Notes under the pieces: model-generated | Database searches by the model: none | What the model was told of the DNA's origin: nothing | What the model saw: the letters and a program-made list of their open reading frames with translations, nothing else | NCBI GenBank assembly: GCA_036571765.1 | Contig: BROE01000013.1 | Coordinates: 1,561,247 to 1,625,246, forward strand | DNA from: Plecoglossus altivelis | Lineage: Eukaryota > Chordata > Actinopteri > Osmeriformes > Plecoglossidae | DNA length: 64,000 nucleotides | Reading direction: 5' to 3' | Position numbers and translations under genes: made by a program | Part shown: piece by piece, positions 33,337 through 45,308 of the stretch | How the letters are laid out: every line of letters starts with the position of its first letter | How positions within the stretch are numbered: the stretch's first letter is position 1

Positions 33337-34426
33337 GCACACTCTCTACCTCACATACTGTCTTTGTCTGTCTGTGTCTGTCTGTGGTGGTAAACTTCCA
33401 TGCTGCAGTACAAACTGTCCTTAAGGGGGTAAACAAAAGTTTACTTCACTAAACTACTAAGATAAACGAAACTGATTCTAAGGACGTGATGTATTCAATT
33501 CTCTTTTGGCCTGACTGTTAGTTTGTGTGGGAGATGTGTGTTCTTGGTCTCTGCATTGTAAACTTGTTTGGGCTGAAAACATCACATCCATTCAACCAGG
33601 CCCTTGAGTCAGAAGCTCTGAGTAATCTTCCCTCTTTGTGGATTCGGTTCAGACCCCCTTAAAACTCAGAGACAAATCAAAGCGACCCCTGACCTCAGCA
33701 AGAGGAACGTTCCTGCTTGAATGGATTCAGCGACTTCCACAGTTGAGTGAAGATGACAAGCTCTAAACTCTGTGAGAGTAAATGAAAACCTTTAGAATTT
33801 CAAAATGGAGGCAATCAGTCAATTTTCGAAATATTCAACAGTAAGAAAAGAGGTGGGGTAGGGTGAGGATAGGAGGTGGGGGCACAGGGGTCATAAATCT
33901 CAAAGCGGTCAGTGTGGTGACAGTAACTAAGTAGAGCTGCCAGACCAAAGTTTTTCCCATTTGATAAATAGCTTTGTAATGCATGCCTAGAAACTCATTA
34001 GCGCCCTTAAATGAGTTGAACGGTAGCCCCCTGTGAGTTTGTTTAAAGTAATTAAATTCACCTCAAATGATTCAGCTGGATACGTCAGGAGGTCTAGGCG
34101 TACGCAGGGGAGCATGGAGAGGGTGGGGGGGGGGTCACAGCTGGTGCCATGACGACCTTGGAAAGTCAACGGAGCAGTTAGACGCTGTTGAGATTCGTGT
34201 GAAGGAAATGCCAGTTGAAGGCTTGTGTTGCTTCCTGGACTTGATGTTCTGTCGTTCCCTCTTCGACTGAAGGGCCATGACAACTCAGGGATAATGAAGA
34301 CGTACAGATTTCAGTTGAATGGAGGTTGGTTAGGCGAAACCCCCCCCCACTTAACAAAACAGGATAAGGATACACCACTGACCCTGTAGCATCACTGGCC
34401 TCTTCCAACAGCAGCTCATGTCTACT
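33337..34426. other. Unique region, no gene recognised
   Basis: Complex sequence with a short G run at about 34120-34133. Frames of up to 98 codons on the minus strand carry no known domain. Confidence 0.45.
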
Positions 34427-34585
34427 GTTCCACCCTATGAAACCATCCATAGTGAAGGTCTACTGCCTTGTTCCACCCTATGAAACCATCCACAGTGAAG
34501 GTCTACTGTTCCACCCTATGAAACCATCCATAGTGAAGGTCTACTGCCTTGTTCCACCCTATGAAACCATCCATAGTGAAGGTCC
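34427..34585. repeat. 38/43-bp tandem repeat, four copies
   Basis: The unit GTTCCACCCTATGAAACCAT continues CCATAGTGAAGGTCTACT. A 43-bp form adds GCCTT, and the second copy lacks it. Confidence 0.92.
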
Positions 34586-34641
34586 GAACACCAAGGAAAC
34601 GGACAGTTAAAAAAAGACAGAGCCTTCTGTGTCCATGTGTG

Positions 34642-35346
34642 TGGTAGTACAGGATGACGAATGGTAGTACAGGATGGCGAATGTTAAAATGGGATGATGT
34701 ACGTTAGTACAGGATGATGTATGTTAGGACAGGATGATGTATGTTAGTACAGGATGATGTATGTTAGGACAGGATGACGTAAGGTAGGACAGGATGACGT
34801 AAGGTAGGACAGGATGATGTATGGTAGTACAGGATGACGTATGTTAGGACAGGATGATGTATTTTAGTACAGGATGATGTATGGTAGTACAGGATGACGT
34901 ATGTTAGGACAGGATGATGTATTTTAGTACAGGATGATGTACGTTGGTACAGGATGATGTACGTTAGGACAGGATGATGTATGGTAGTACAGGATGATGT
35001 ACGGTAGTACAGGATGATGTACGTTGGTACAGGATGATGTACGTTAGGACAGGATGATGTACGTTAGGACAGGATGACGTATGTTAGGACAGGATGACGT
35101 ATGTTAGGACAGGATGATGTATGTTAGGACAGGATGATGTATTTTAGTACAGGATGATGTATGTTAGGACAGGATGACGTAAGGTAGGACAGGATGATGT
35201 ATGGTAGTACAGGATGACGTATGTTAGGACAGGATGATGTATGGGATGATGTATGTTAGTACAGGATGATGTATGTTAGGACAGGATGATGTATGTTAGT
35301 ACAGGATGATGTATGGTAGTACAGGATGATGTATGGTAGTACATGA
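34642..35346. repeat. 20-bp minisatellite, about 35 copies
   Basis: The unit is ACAGGATGATGTATGTTAGT. Three positions vary: T/G before ACAGG, T/C in GATG/GACG, and the bases after GTA. One copy near 35245 is truncated. Confidence 0.95.
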
Positions 35347-35398
35347 TCACATGGTTGTTCTGCACCCCTGGCACGTGTTTGATAAACCAGTTTGTGGC

Positions 35399-35679
35399 TT
35401 CTTCCTTTCTCTTTCTTTCTTTCTTTCTTCTTTCTTTCTTCCTTCTTCTTCTCCTCCTTCCTTTCTCTCTCCTCTCTTTTCCTCCTTCCTTCCTTTCTCC
35501 TCTTCCTTCTTCTCCCTCCTCTCTCTCCCTCCCTCCCTTTCTCCCTCCCTCCCTCCCTTTCTCCCTTCCTCCTTTTCTCCCTCTCTTCCTCTCTTCTTCC
35601 CTCCCTCCCTTTCTCCCTTTCTCCCTCCCTTTCTCCCTCTCTTCCTCTCTTCTTCCCTCCCTCCCTTTCTCCCTCCCTG
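35399..35679. repeat. TTTC/CCCT polypyrimidine tract, about 280 bp
   Basis: Purine-free on the plus strand over almost the whole length, moving from CTTT to CCCT motifs. Frames on both strands (Lys/Glu/Arg or Ser/Phe/Pro) are artefacts. Triplex-forming potential is high. Confidence 0.93.
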
Positions 35680-36120
35680 TTGGTAAGATCCAGTTTTTTC
35701 CTCTTCTGGCACCTTGCATGCAGACAGAGCACCGGTCTGAGTGCGGCAACAAGAGATTGATGTTTTTTTATAGTTTATTTTTTTTAAACATGGAAATTAG
35801 TTTAAATTGGATATCAGGTAGCCTTAATGGACGAACTGGCTCGGAGTCAAATCAGCGTACGCTACAGGACGGAGGGAAACAGAAGACGACCGCATGGTGG
35901 TCAGAGCCCACCTGAGGCAGAGCAATCTGATTGGTTCCGTGGCGCACCTTGTTAATCAATTTATGGCAGAGAGTGACAGAGCAGGAGAGCGTTGCAGTAG
36001 CGTGTGCACCGTGCGGATTAGGACAACAATGTAAACCCCCAGCCTGTGATTTCCCAGAGTGCATCACTAGTAGGACCTTCATTAACATAACCCTGGGACG
36101 GAGTCAACGGGCGAGGCATG
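35680..36120. other. Unique island, no gene recognised
   Basis: Complex sequence. The part at about 35910-36110 has an ordinary, well-formed texture with TTAATCAATTTATGG and CATTAACATAA motifs and could be regulatory. Confidence 0.4.
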
Positions 36121-36620
36121 GCTCTCTTCCTCTTATTCATGTTCCACCTCCTCTCCCTCTTTCTCCACTTTATTCTCTTCCCTCTCTCCCTCCTCCATCC
36201 TCTCATCCCCCTCCTCATCTTCCTCCCCTCCTCCTCTGCCTCCACTCCTCCTCTGCCTTCACTCCTCCTCTGCCTCCACCTCTTCCACCCCCTCCTCCTT
36301 TTCCACCGCCTCCTCCTCTGCCTCCTCTTCCTCCCACCACTCCTCCTCTGCCTCCTCCTCTTCCACACCCTCCTCCTCTTCCTACCCCTCTTTCTCTGCC
36401 TCCTCTTCCCCCCTCCTCCTCTGCCTCCTCTCCCTCCCCTCCTCCTCTTCCACACCCTCCCCCTCTTTCTCTGCCTCCTCTGCCTCCTCTTCCTCCCCCT
36501 CCTCCTCCTCTTTCACCCCCTCCTCTTGCTCCTCCCCCTCTTCATCTCCTCTTCTTCCTCCTCCTCTTCCTCCTCCCCCTTCTTCATCCCCACTTCATTG
36601 TCCTGTTCTCCTTTCCCTTC
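36121..36620. repeat. CCTCCTCCTCTGCCTCCT polypyrimidine array
   Basis: CTCCTCCTCT with CTGCCTCC and CCACC variants. Stop-free in several frames, giving Pro-rich artefacts of up to 230 codons. Confidence 0.92.
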
Positions 36621-37572
36621 TGATTAAATCAGGGAAACAAGAGACTTAATTACGCCCGTTTCCAAAGTATGCTTTGGGGCTGAATGGTAGTCATTATATT
36701 ATTGTGCTCTCATCATTTTCCTGCCTAACGTTGTGATTCAGAGCACGTAAGGCTTTAAGACCCGGTGGTTCTGGATAGTACTTAGTGAGAATGCTACTAA
36801 GTAGAATGCATGTGACAGTTGTGATGTTTTCTTGGACCAATCCTAACCTCTGAGTCCACCGATGGCTGAAGCCTATGGTAGAGGTCTCATTGGAGTCATT
36901 GGCACTGCGCTTTCGATAAGAGTCCTATAACCCGATACAAATTTAAATTATAATGTAATGTTAGTGAAAATACCATGGAAGAAGTTGACATTTCCCAGGT
37001 AGATGAAAGCGTAGGTGGAGAGTGCGAGTGCCCTGGACCTGCAATCATCGGAACGGTTCCGAAAGTTGTCTTCTGACGGTTAAGATCGGGTCAAACAGTA
37101 CGGGACACGTCAGGTCCTTTTTTCATTCCAGCTGCAACAGGCAAAACAATATAGTCAACTGCTGGTCTCCCTGTCAGGAGAGGAGATATTATTATCTTTT
37201 ATTGCTCCCCTCGATCCCAGTCCTATTTCACTGTCAGTCTTTGATGAAAGCACATAAAGACCGTCTACTCTGTCCCTAGAGGATGAATGTGACACCGGCC
37301 TTCAGGGCAGACCGTGCCTTGTACTTGAATGGGATTGCAAACTTCCTGTTTCGCTAACTAATCTTAGGTGCACTTCTGTGTGCAAATGTCCTCAACACAA
37401 TTACATACTGACGATTTTGAATCTGCACATACGTAAATTATGTGTTACTGTATGTTTGTTGCGATAGTTACCATTTAAACATTTTCAAATGGAAACGGCT
37501 AAATATTGAAGGTACTGATCTATGCCTAAAAGATGGGAAGGATTTGCCTCAGTGATGAGTACTTGATAAGAG
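36621..37572. other. Unique region, no gene recognised
   Basis: Complex, moderately AT-rich sequence. An 85-codon plus-strand frame (37022-37279) shows no known domain. Confidence 0.45.
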
Positions 37573-38420
37573 GTCTACTCTACAGTACTTTACTGTACTC
37601 TATTGTACTCTACTGTATTCTATTGTAGTCTTGTAGTCTATTATAGTCTACTGAACTTTACAGTACTCTATTGCACTCTTGTAGTCTACTGTACTCTATT
37701 GTAGTCTTATAGTCTATTGTACTCTACTGTACTCTATTGCAGTATATTGTACTCTACTGTAGTCTACTGTACTCCACTGTACTCTATTGTACTCTATTAT
37801 ATTCCACTGTACTCTATTGTAGTGTACTGTCCTCTACTGTACTCCACTGTACTCTATTGTAGTATATTGTACTCCACTGTACTCCATTGTAGTCTACTGT
37901 ATTCTATTGTAGTCTATTGTACTCTATTATATTCTACTGTACTCTATTGTAGTCTACTGTACTCCACTGTACTCTATTGTAGTCTACTGTCGTCTACTGT
38001 AGTCTATTGTACTCTACTGTATTCTATTGTAGTCTTGTATTCTATTATAGTCTACTGTACTCTGCTGCACTTTGCAGTACTCTATTGTACTCTTGTAGTC
38101 TACAGTACTCTATTGTAGTCTTATAGTCTATTGTACTCTACTGTACTCTATTGCAGTATATTGTACTCTACTGTAGTCTACTGTACTCTATTGTAGTCTA
38201 CTGTACTCTATTGTAGTCTACTGTAGTCTACTGTACTCTATTGTACTCTACTGTAGTCTACTGTACTCTATTGTAGTCTACTGTACTCCACTGTACTCTA
38301 TTGTAGTCTACTGTACTCTATTGTAGTCTACTGTATTCTATTGTAGTCTATTGTACTCTATTATATTCTACTGTACTCTATTGTAGTCTACTGTACTCCA
38401 CTGTAGTCTACTGTACTCTG
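37573..38420. repeat. 10-bp satellite (TACTGTACTC/TATTGTAGTC), about 85 copies
   Basis: Half-units TA(C/T)TG and TA(C/G)TC alternate, so the array is built from pentamers paired into decamers. Slightly diverged copies with TCTTG occur near both ends. The Tyr/Cys-rich frame at 37717-38118 is an artefact. Confidence 0.95.
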
Positions 38421-39155
38421 CTCACCTGTGTCCTCCTTTCACTTCATGTGTGATTTCTGTTTCTGTTTTATAAGGTTGTTGTTTTTCTCTCAAAAAAAAC
38501 CGTTTTCGAAAAAGTGGAAGAAAAGTTAACCAAGTAATTTATGATAAAGTGACTATTTTGTTTGGAAACCAAAATGTAGATTCTTTGTTGTTGTTGAAAA
38601 ACAAGCTATGCAAATGTGTTTTACAAATTCTCATTATCTTTTATACTTATCATATTGTCTACTGTTATTTTATACTATGAAAAATCCTAAAGATCTCACA
38701 TCACAAAAAGATAATTAAATTATGATTGAGATTAGAAAGTTGCCCAGAGTCAAGGAAGAAGGTAACCCACGCACAGCAAGTATTAATTCAACATCAGGAA
38801 GATTTACATATGTCCACATCACAAATGTGGGCCTATTTAAACACTTCAACAAGCTAAACGAACACGCCTGGTGTCAAATGAATACTGTGTGCAGTCTGTC
38901 TGCCAGAGCGGTTGGAGATTGGTCAGCTAGTCTCTAAGATAGTCTATGCAGAAGGTGTTAATGGCGTGGCGTTCCGTCGGAAAGACCGGCGGACATGTCT
39001 AATTACAATCACTTCTCAGTGCTGCCATTTATCTCCCTCTTTGCGTACGGCTTATCTGACAGACTCAAGTAGCGGTTGGTCTGAGGATGGAGGGAACCTT
39101 GTCTGCCTGGGAAATCTTAATTAAAACTCCCACAGGGAGGCAGAGGTTGGAGTAA
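38421..39155. other. Unique AT-rich region, no gene recognised
   Basis: Complex sequence. A 71-codon plus-strand frame (38722-38937) has no known domain. Confidence 0.45.
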
Positions 39156-39275
39156 GTTGTGTGTGTGTGTGTGTGGAATGTGTGTGTGTGTGTGTGTGTT
39201 TGGATAGAAGGAAGGAGGGGGGGAGACAGACGGGGAGAAACGCCAAGAGCATGTGCGGAGAATGGCAATTAAGAA

Positions 39276-39307
<32 letters not shown>

Positions 39308-39386
39308 AGCTGTGCGAGAGAGGAAGAGAAGGGAAGGGAGAGATGGGGGAGAGAGAAGGGGGAGAGAGAAGGGGGAGAGAGAGAGA
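39156..39386. repeat. Two GT microsatellites followed by a GA tract
   Basis: GT runs lie at about 39157-39200 and 39278-39304, then GGGAGAGAGAAGG repeats to 39386. Confidence 0.93.
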
Positions 39387-39597
39387 AGTTAATGTTTCTA
39401 TTGCTTAGATAGCCATTCATTGCCAGCATAAATTGCACTGCGAAGGCCAGGGAGATATGACAAGGCAAACAATATAGAACACAGTCTCAAGGTTTAAGTT
39501 TCAGATGTATTATAGCAGGTAAGTGTACATCTGTCCTGGTCCTTATTGGTCCCCCGCAGCGTATCTGAACCTGTAATCCATACTGTCACCCCTAACT

Positions 39598-39733
39598 CAG
39601 GGGTCTCCAATCCTGGTCCTCGAGGGCCGCTGTCCTGAAGGTTTTAGATGTTTCCCTGCTCCAGCACACCTGATTCTAATGAATGGGGCATTACCAAGCT
39701 CTGTGGAAGCTTCATAATGACCCTTTATTAGAG
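39598..39733. mobile_element. Truncated hAT-type fold-back element (MITE)
   Basis: It begins CAGGGGTCTCCAATCCTGGT and continues CCTCGAGGGCC, the end of a palindromic non-autonomous element common in teleosts. TCTAATGAATGGGG is answered by CCCTTTATTAGA at about 39721-39732, which is the start of the second arm. The rest of that arm is missing. A second copy is at 55037. Confidence 0.65.
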
Positions 39734-39789
39734 TCAGTATCGACAATACATGTGACAAGGTGGGAATTTGAAATGGAACAACACTGAAG

Positions 39790-40191
39790 ACGGACAAACG
39801 GGCAAGCAGAGAGACAGATGGCCAAGCAGGTAGGCAGGTAGACAGACAGACAGATGGGCAGACAGACAGATGGGCTGGCAGACTGGTAGGCAAAATAACG
39901 CTAAAGACAGACGGACGGGCAGACAGACGGTCAGGTAGGCAGACAGATGGGCAGGCAGGCAGGCAGACAGATGGACAGGCAGACAAGCAGGCAGACAGAT
40001 GGGCAGGCAGGCAGGCAGACATCCAGACAGATGGACAGGCAGGCAGACAGGCAGGCAGACAAATGGGCAGGCAGACAGATGGACAGGCAGGCAGACAGAT
40101 GGGCAGGCAGGCAGACAGGCAGCCAGGCAAACAGATGGACAGGCAGGCAGACAGGCAGGCAGGCAGGCAGGCAGGCAGACAAATGGGCATA
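39790..40191. repeat. CAGG/CAGA tetranucleotide array
   Basis: (GGCA)n and (GACA)n blocks alternate, interrupted by unique bases at about 39890-39910. Both strands are open in several frames, which is an artefact of the repeat. Confidence 0.95.
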
Positions 40192-40519
40192 TTACTCTGT
40201 AAAGCATTCTTGGGTGTGAGAAAAGTCATATAAATACAAGTTACTATTATTAGTAGTAGTATTACCACTATTAATAATGATAATAATGAAAGCCTGGGTA
40301 GATAGACAGTAGCAGACAGAACGCCCAGGGCTCTGCTGTAGGGCAGCTTGATGTCGTTCTAGATGTCAGAAGAGACCAGCCCTCACCGGATGGGCTGATT
40401 GAGTCTTCCTGTTTACCTCGCGTCTCCTTATGTGAAGATAATCAAATTATTCATGAGGATCCTTTCACAGAGCTGAAGTCTATGATTATTCATGGTGTAA
40501 TTCTGGGACTGGCAAACAG
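40192..40519. other. Unique island with paired TTATTCATG motifs
   Basis: TTATTCATG occurs at 40447-40455 and 40486-40494 in otherwise complex sequence. It may be conserved regulatory DNA. No exon was seen. Confidence 0.35.
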
Positions 40520-40787
40520 TAAGACAGACAGGCAGCCTTCAAGGATAAACAGGCGGCTAGGCAGACAGACAGCCATCAAGGAAATATAGATTGGCAGACA
40601 GGCAATAAGACAGACAGGCATGCAGGCAGACATGCAGTTAGGCAGGCAGACAGACAGACATGCAGTTAGACAGACAAACAGACAGGCAGGCAGACATGCA
40701 GTTAGACAAACAGGCAGGCAGACATGCTGTTAGACAGACAGACGTGCAGGCAGACATGCATTTAAACAGGCAGGCAGGCAGGCAGGC

Positions 40788-40824
<37 letters not shown>

Positions 40825-40830
40825 GGCAGG
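40520..40830. repeat. CAGG/CAGA array, second block
   Basis: Same tetranucleotides as 39790-40191, with GACATGCAGTTAG modules, ending in a pure (GACA)n run at about 40787-40825. Confidence 0.95.
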
Positions 40831-42220
40831 AAAACTCTTACGCACAATTATGATTCATCCAGATAAACAAGGAGAAGTGATGGATGCATTGTGTTGAGTG
40901 CAGCCTTCTGAAACAAGAGCATATTTATAATCTATGTTTGTTTACCTCCACTAGGCATTTCTATGTCATTAAGACGCCCCATGGCTTCAAATATTTTCAT
41001 TCTTTCCATCAAATTCACTCACTTTCTCTATTATTCATTTACAATGTGTGTGTTTTTCTTTACTTACAACTGCAACTTAATTAGGGAAAGTAAACACACA
41101 CACACACACACACATTCTCTGATCGTGTCATTTACTTGAGCCGACGATCCTTCACCGTGGCTGTAGGTAACTAGTAGAAACCGTCAAGAGCATTACAATT
41201 CACCTTCACTGGCTGCGTCAATACAAAACAAGTGTGCAGTGAATTAAATGAAGGTGATTGCATTGGAGCGTGCGCTGGAAAGTGGCTGATCGTGATATAG
41301 GATCTTTGTTACGGTGGATTTCTACATTTTTTCATCTTCTTTTACAGTTTCGGTCTAGTCACCAATCATAAACAATCATCAGTGGGGTTTGGTAACTCTT
41401 TAATGTATGACTTTGTCGTCACTTAATTTAGCGATTTTTCACCTTCCCTAGCGACAAAACAAAGCTAAATTAAACGACTAGCGACAAATCTAGTGTCTTT
41501 GGAAAATGATACTGCTTGTTGGCACTGTGGTGTGGTTCAGGTGAGGACGGGCCTAATCTGGGCTGGATTTACGCAATCACGTTATTTAGCGGCTTGGCTA
41601 CGTCATCACTTATTCTACCGTCTTTTCAAATGCGATTTGAGATTTTATTGGCAACCGTTTTACGTTTGTTACTATGGCAGAAGCTAATGAGTAAATTTGA
41701 AGTATTTATTGACACTGCTTTTAACAAATCTATCACTTGTGGTTAAACGATCAACAACGGAAATCTAATACACTCGTTTGTCTTGAAGTGGAGAAACGAA
41801 AGACTAGTCTAAAGGATTCGTAACACAACATCATCTGCCTCCAAATGCTTAGTTTTGTACGTGGGTCAGTTTATATCGGTGTGATTAGCTGTATGTTTGT
41901 GTATTTCAGTTATGAAAGGCTGAGAATCGACAGTCACGCATTTGTAGTTCATGTTGTCTGAAGACAAACAGTTGTTAGAGTGTGGAAAGACGCTAGTTTC
42001 AATAGTTGAGTAAGAGCCAGACCCACCAACCATATACAAGCATATCTCCTTTAACTATGTTCAGATGTCAGAATATGATCCCTCATTTAAAGATACAATT
42101 GGCACTTTACTTGATATGTAAGAAGACATGTAAAAGACCCAGGCCAAACTGGTCTAAAATCACATGTCATATTGAAGTAGTCTGGGTTATTTTAAATATC
42201 GGCTGGATAGAGATACTCTG
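40831..42220. other. Unique AT-rich region, no gene recognised
   Basis: Complex sequence with one CA run at about 41094-41114. A few short frames show no domain. AGCGACAAA/TAGCGACAAATC occurs twice near 41450-41490. Confidence 0.45.
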
Positions 42221-43113
42221 TACCATATACACACACTCTCTACCATACACACACTCTCTACCATATACACACACTCTCTACCATATATACACACTCAGTA
42301 CCATATACACACACTCTCTACCATATACACACATTCTCTACCATACACACAGTCTCTACCATACACACACTCAGTACCATACACACACTCTCTACCATAT
42401 ACACACACTCTCTACCATATACACACACTCTCTACCATATACACACTCTCTCTACCATATACACACACTCTCTACCATATACACACTCTCTCTACCATAT
42501 ACACACACTCTCTACCATATACACCCACTCTCTACCATATACACCCACACTCTCTACCATATACACCCACACTCTCTACCATATACACCCACACTCTCTA
42601 CCATATACACACTCTCTACCATATACACACACTCTCTACCATATACACACACTCTGTACCATATACACACTCTACCATACACACACTCAGTATCGTATAC
42701 ACAAACTCTCTACCATACACACACACTCTCTACCATACACACACACTCTCTACCATACACACACACTCTCTACCATACACACACTCTACCATACACACAC
42801 TTTCTACCATACACACACTCACTGTCATACACACACTCAGTACCATATACACACACTCTACCACACACACACTCTCTACCATATACACACTCTACCATAC
42901 ACACACTCAGTATCGTATACACACACTCTCTACCACACACACACTCTCTACCACACACACTTTCTACCATACACACACTCAGTACCATATGCACACACTT
43001 TCTACCATACACACACACACTCTACCGTACACACTCTCTACCATACACATACTCAGTGCCATATGCACACACTCTCTACCATACACACACTCTACCATAC
43101 TCACACTCACACA
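42221..43113. repeat. 18-20-bp minisatellite (CTCTACCATACACACA)
   Basis: ACTCTCTACCATA(TA)CACAC units with length variants and AGTACC or AGTATCG substitutions. The 375-codon plus-strand frame is a Tyr/Thr/His artefact that begins in unique sequence at 42006 by chance. Confidence 0.95.
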
Positions 43114-43280
43114 GATGGCTCAGATGTGTGTAGACCACCCTTATGGTCTGACATTTCCCCTCCTCTCTGCCTCCAGGCCTCTCTCCAGCACATCCATATT
43201 AGATGAGACTTCTGCAGGTCGTGACCCCTCTCTCAGCTCTCTATCCCTCTACGCAGCCGAGCTCAATCCCAGAGACATGG

Positions 43281-44206
43281 ACACCTGCACTGCCCCACAC
43301 CTGCACTGCCCCACACCTGCACTGCCTCACACCTGGACTGCCACACACCTGGACTGCCACACACCTGCACTGCCACACACCTGGACTGCCACACACCTGC
43401 ACTGCCTCACACCTGCACACCTGCACTGCCTCACACCTGCACTGCCTCACACCTGCACACCTGCGCTGCCTCACACCTGCCCACCTGCACTGCCTCACAC
43501 CTGCCCACCTGCACTGCCTCACACCTGCCCACCTGCACTGCCTCACACCTGCCCACCTGCACTGCCTCACACCTGCCCACCTGCACTGCCTCACACCTGC
43601 CCACCTGCACTGCCTCACACCTGCCCACCTGCACTGCCTCACACCTGCCCACCTGCACTGCCTCACACCTGCCCACCTGCACTGCCTCACACCTGCCCAC
43701 CTGCACTGCCTCACACCTGGACTGCCACACACCTGGACTGCCACACACCTGCACTGCCTCACACCTGCACACCTGCGCTGCCGCACACCTGCACACCTGC
43801 GCTGCCGCACACCTGCACACCTGCACTGCCTCACACCTGCACACCTGCGCTGCCTCACACCTGCACACCTGCGCTGCCTCACACCTGCACACCTGCGCTG
43901 CCTCACACCTGCACTGCCTCACACCTGCACACCTGCGCTGCCGCACACCTGCGCTGCCGCACACCTGCACACCTGCACTGCCTCACACCTGCACACCTGC
44001 ACTGCCTCACACCTGCACACCTGCACTGCCGCACACCTGCGCTGCCGCACACCTGCGCTGCCTCACACCTGCACACCTGCACTGCCGCACACCTGCACAC
44101 CTGCACTGCCTCACACCTGCACTGCCGCACACCTGCACACCTGCACTGCCTCACACCTGCACTGCCTCACACCTGCACACCTGCACTGCCTCACACCTGC
44201 ACTGCC
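43281..44206. repeat. 15/24-bp minisatellite (CACACCTGCACTGCC), about 0.9 kb
   Basis: The 15-bp unit CACACCTGCACTGCC(T) combines with a 9-bp CACACCTGC to form a 24-bp composite. At about 43469-43710 ten identical 24-bp copies read CACACCTGCCCACCTGCACT plus GCCT. The 415- and 360-codon plus-strand and 221-codon minus-strand frames are artefacts of stop-free units. CACCTG E-box cores are again very dense. Confidence 0.95.
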
Positions 44207-44445
44207 CCCACAGCAGCTGTGGAGACACAGCGGTAGTCAGAGGAGGATGGGAGCTGTCGTATCGATTCTCCGTGGCACGGACTGAGGAGCAGTGCTGCCT
44301 ATCCCTCGGCAACCGGCTGGAAAGTGAGGTGGGGGGTGGATAGGTGAGGATCAACGGTCTGCGATGATCAGAGAGGCTGAGAGGTTCACAGTCAGAGGTT
44401 CCAGTCACACAGGCTCTGCCACCTTTGCACACGCTCATAGGAAGA

Positions 44446-44822
44446 GAGAGGGAGAGGAACAAAGAGAAGAGAAAGGGAAAGCGAGCAAGAGAGGGAGAGC
44501 GATGTTTGAGAGGAAGAGGGACAGAATGGGAGGGGGAGAGAGTAAATAACTGCGAGAACGAGATGGAAGGTGAAATGTTAATGAGGGAGAAGGAGCGAGA
44601 AAGAGAAAAATAGGATAAGATTGAGGTGGGGGAGAGTAAGAGTTGGAAAGTGATTGCTGAGGGAGGGAGAAGAGAAAGGGAGGGACAAAGAGAGAGGGAG
44701 AAAGTAAGAGGGAGGGGGAGGAAGAGAGAGAGGGAGACAGAGGGAGAAAGAGAGAGAGAGAGGGAGGGGGAGAGTAATAGAGAGGGAGGCGGAGGGAGAA
44801 AGAGAGAGGAGGGGGAGAGAAC
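44446..44822. repeat. GA-rich purine tract
   Basis: GAGAGAGGGAGA with irregular AAAG and TA interruptions, about 380 bp. Confidence 0.88.
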
Positions 44823-44904
44823 TGTTTAGAGTAGCACAAGCCCACACAGGCTGTGGCTCCGTGACCTCTCCTATCTTGCTATTCTTCTGTTCAATCCTCA
44901 AACA

Positions 44905-45208
44905 CTACCCCTCCTCCTCCCCTCATCCAACCACCCCTCCTCCTCCCCCTCCACTACCCCCTTCACTACCCCCTCCACCTTTCCACCCCTCCTCCCCCCC
45001 TCCACCACCCCTCCTCTCCCCCCTCACCCAATAACACCCACCCCTCCACCACCCCTCCTTTCTCCCCCCCTCCCCCACCCCCTCCTCTACCCCTCCTCCT
45101 CCCCCCTTCACTATCCCCCCCTTTCCCACCCCTCCTCTTCCTCTCCTCCTCCCCCCTCCACTACCCCTCCTCCCACCCTCCCCCACCTCTCCTCCTCCCC
45201 CCTTCACT
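44905..45208. repeat. C-rich array (CCACCCCTCCTCC)
   Basis: CACCCCTCCTCCTCCCCCCTTCACTA-like repeats. The opposite strand has many GGGG runs. The minus-strand 153-codon Gly-rich frame is an artefact. Confidence 0.9.
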
Positions 45209-45247
45209 CTGCCTGCTTTGCACCCTGGTCCCCACTCGCTGCTGTCC

Positions 45248-45248
<1 letters not shown>

Positions 45249-45308
<60 letters not shown>

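Noticed and set aside
42006..44236. 375- and 415-codon plus-strand frames
   Set aside because: They are translations of CA-rich and CACCTG-rich minisatellites with a chance upstream methionine.
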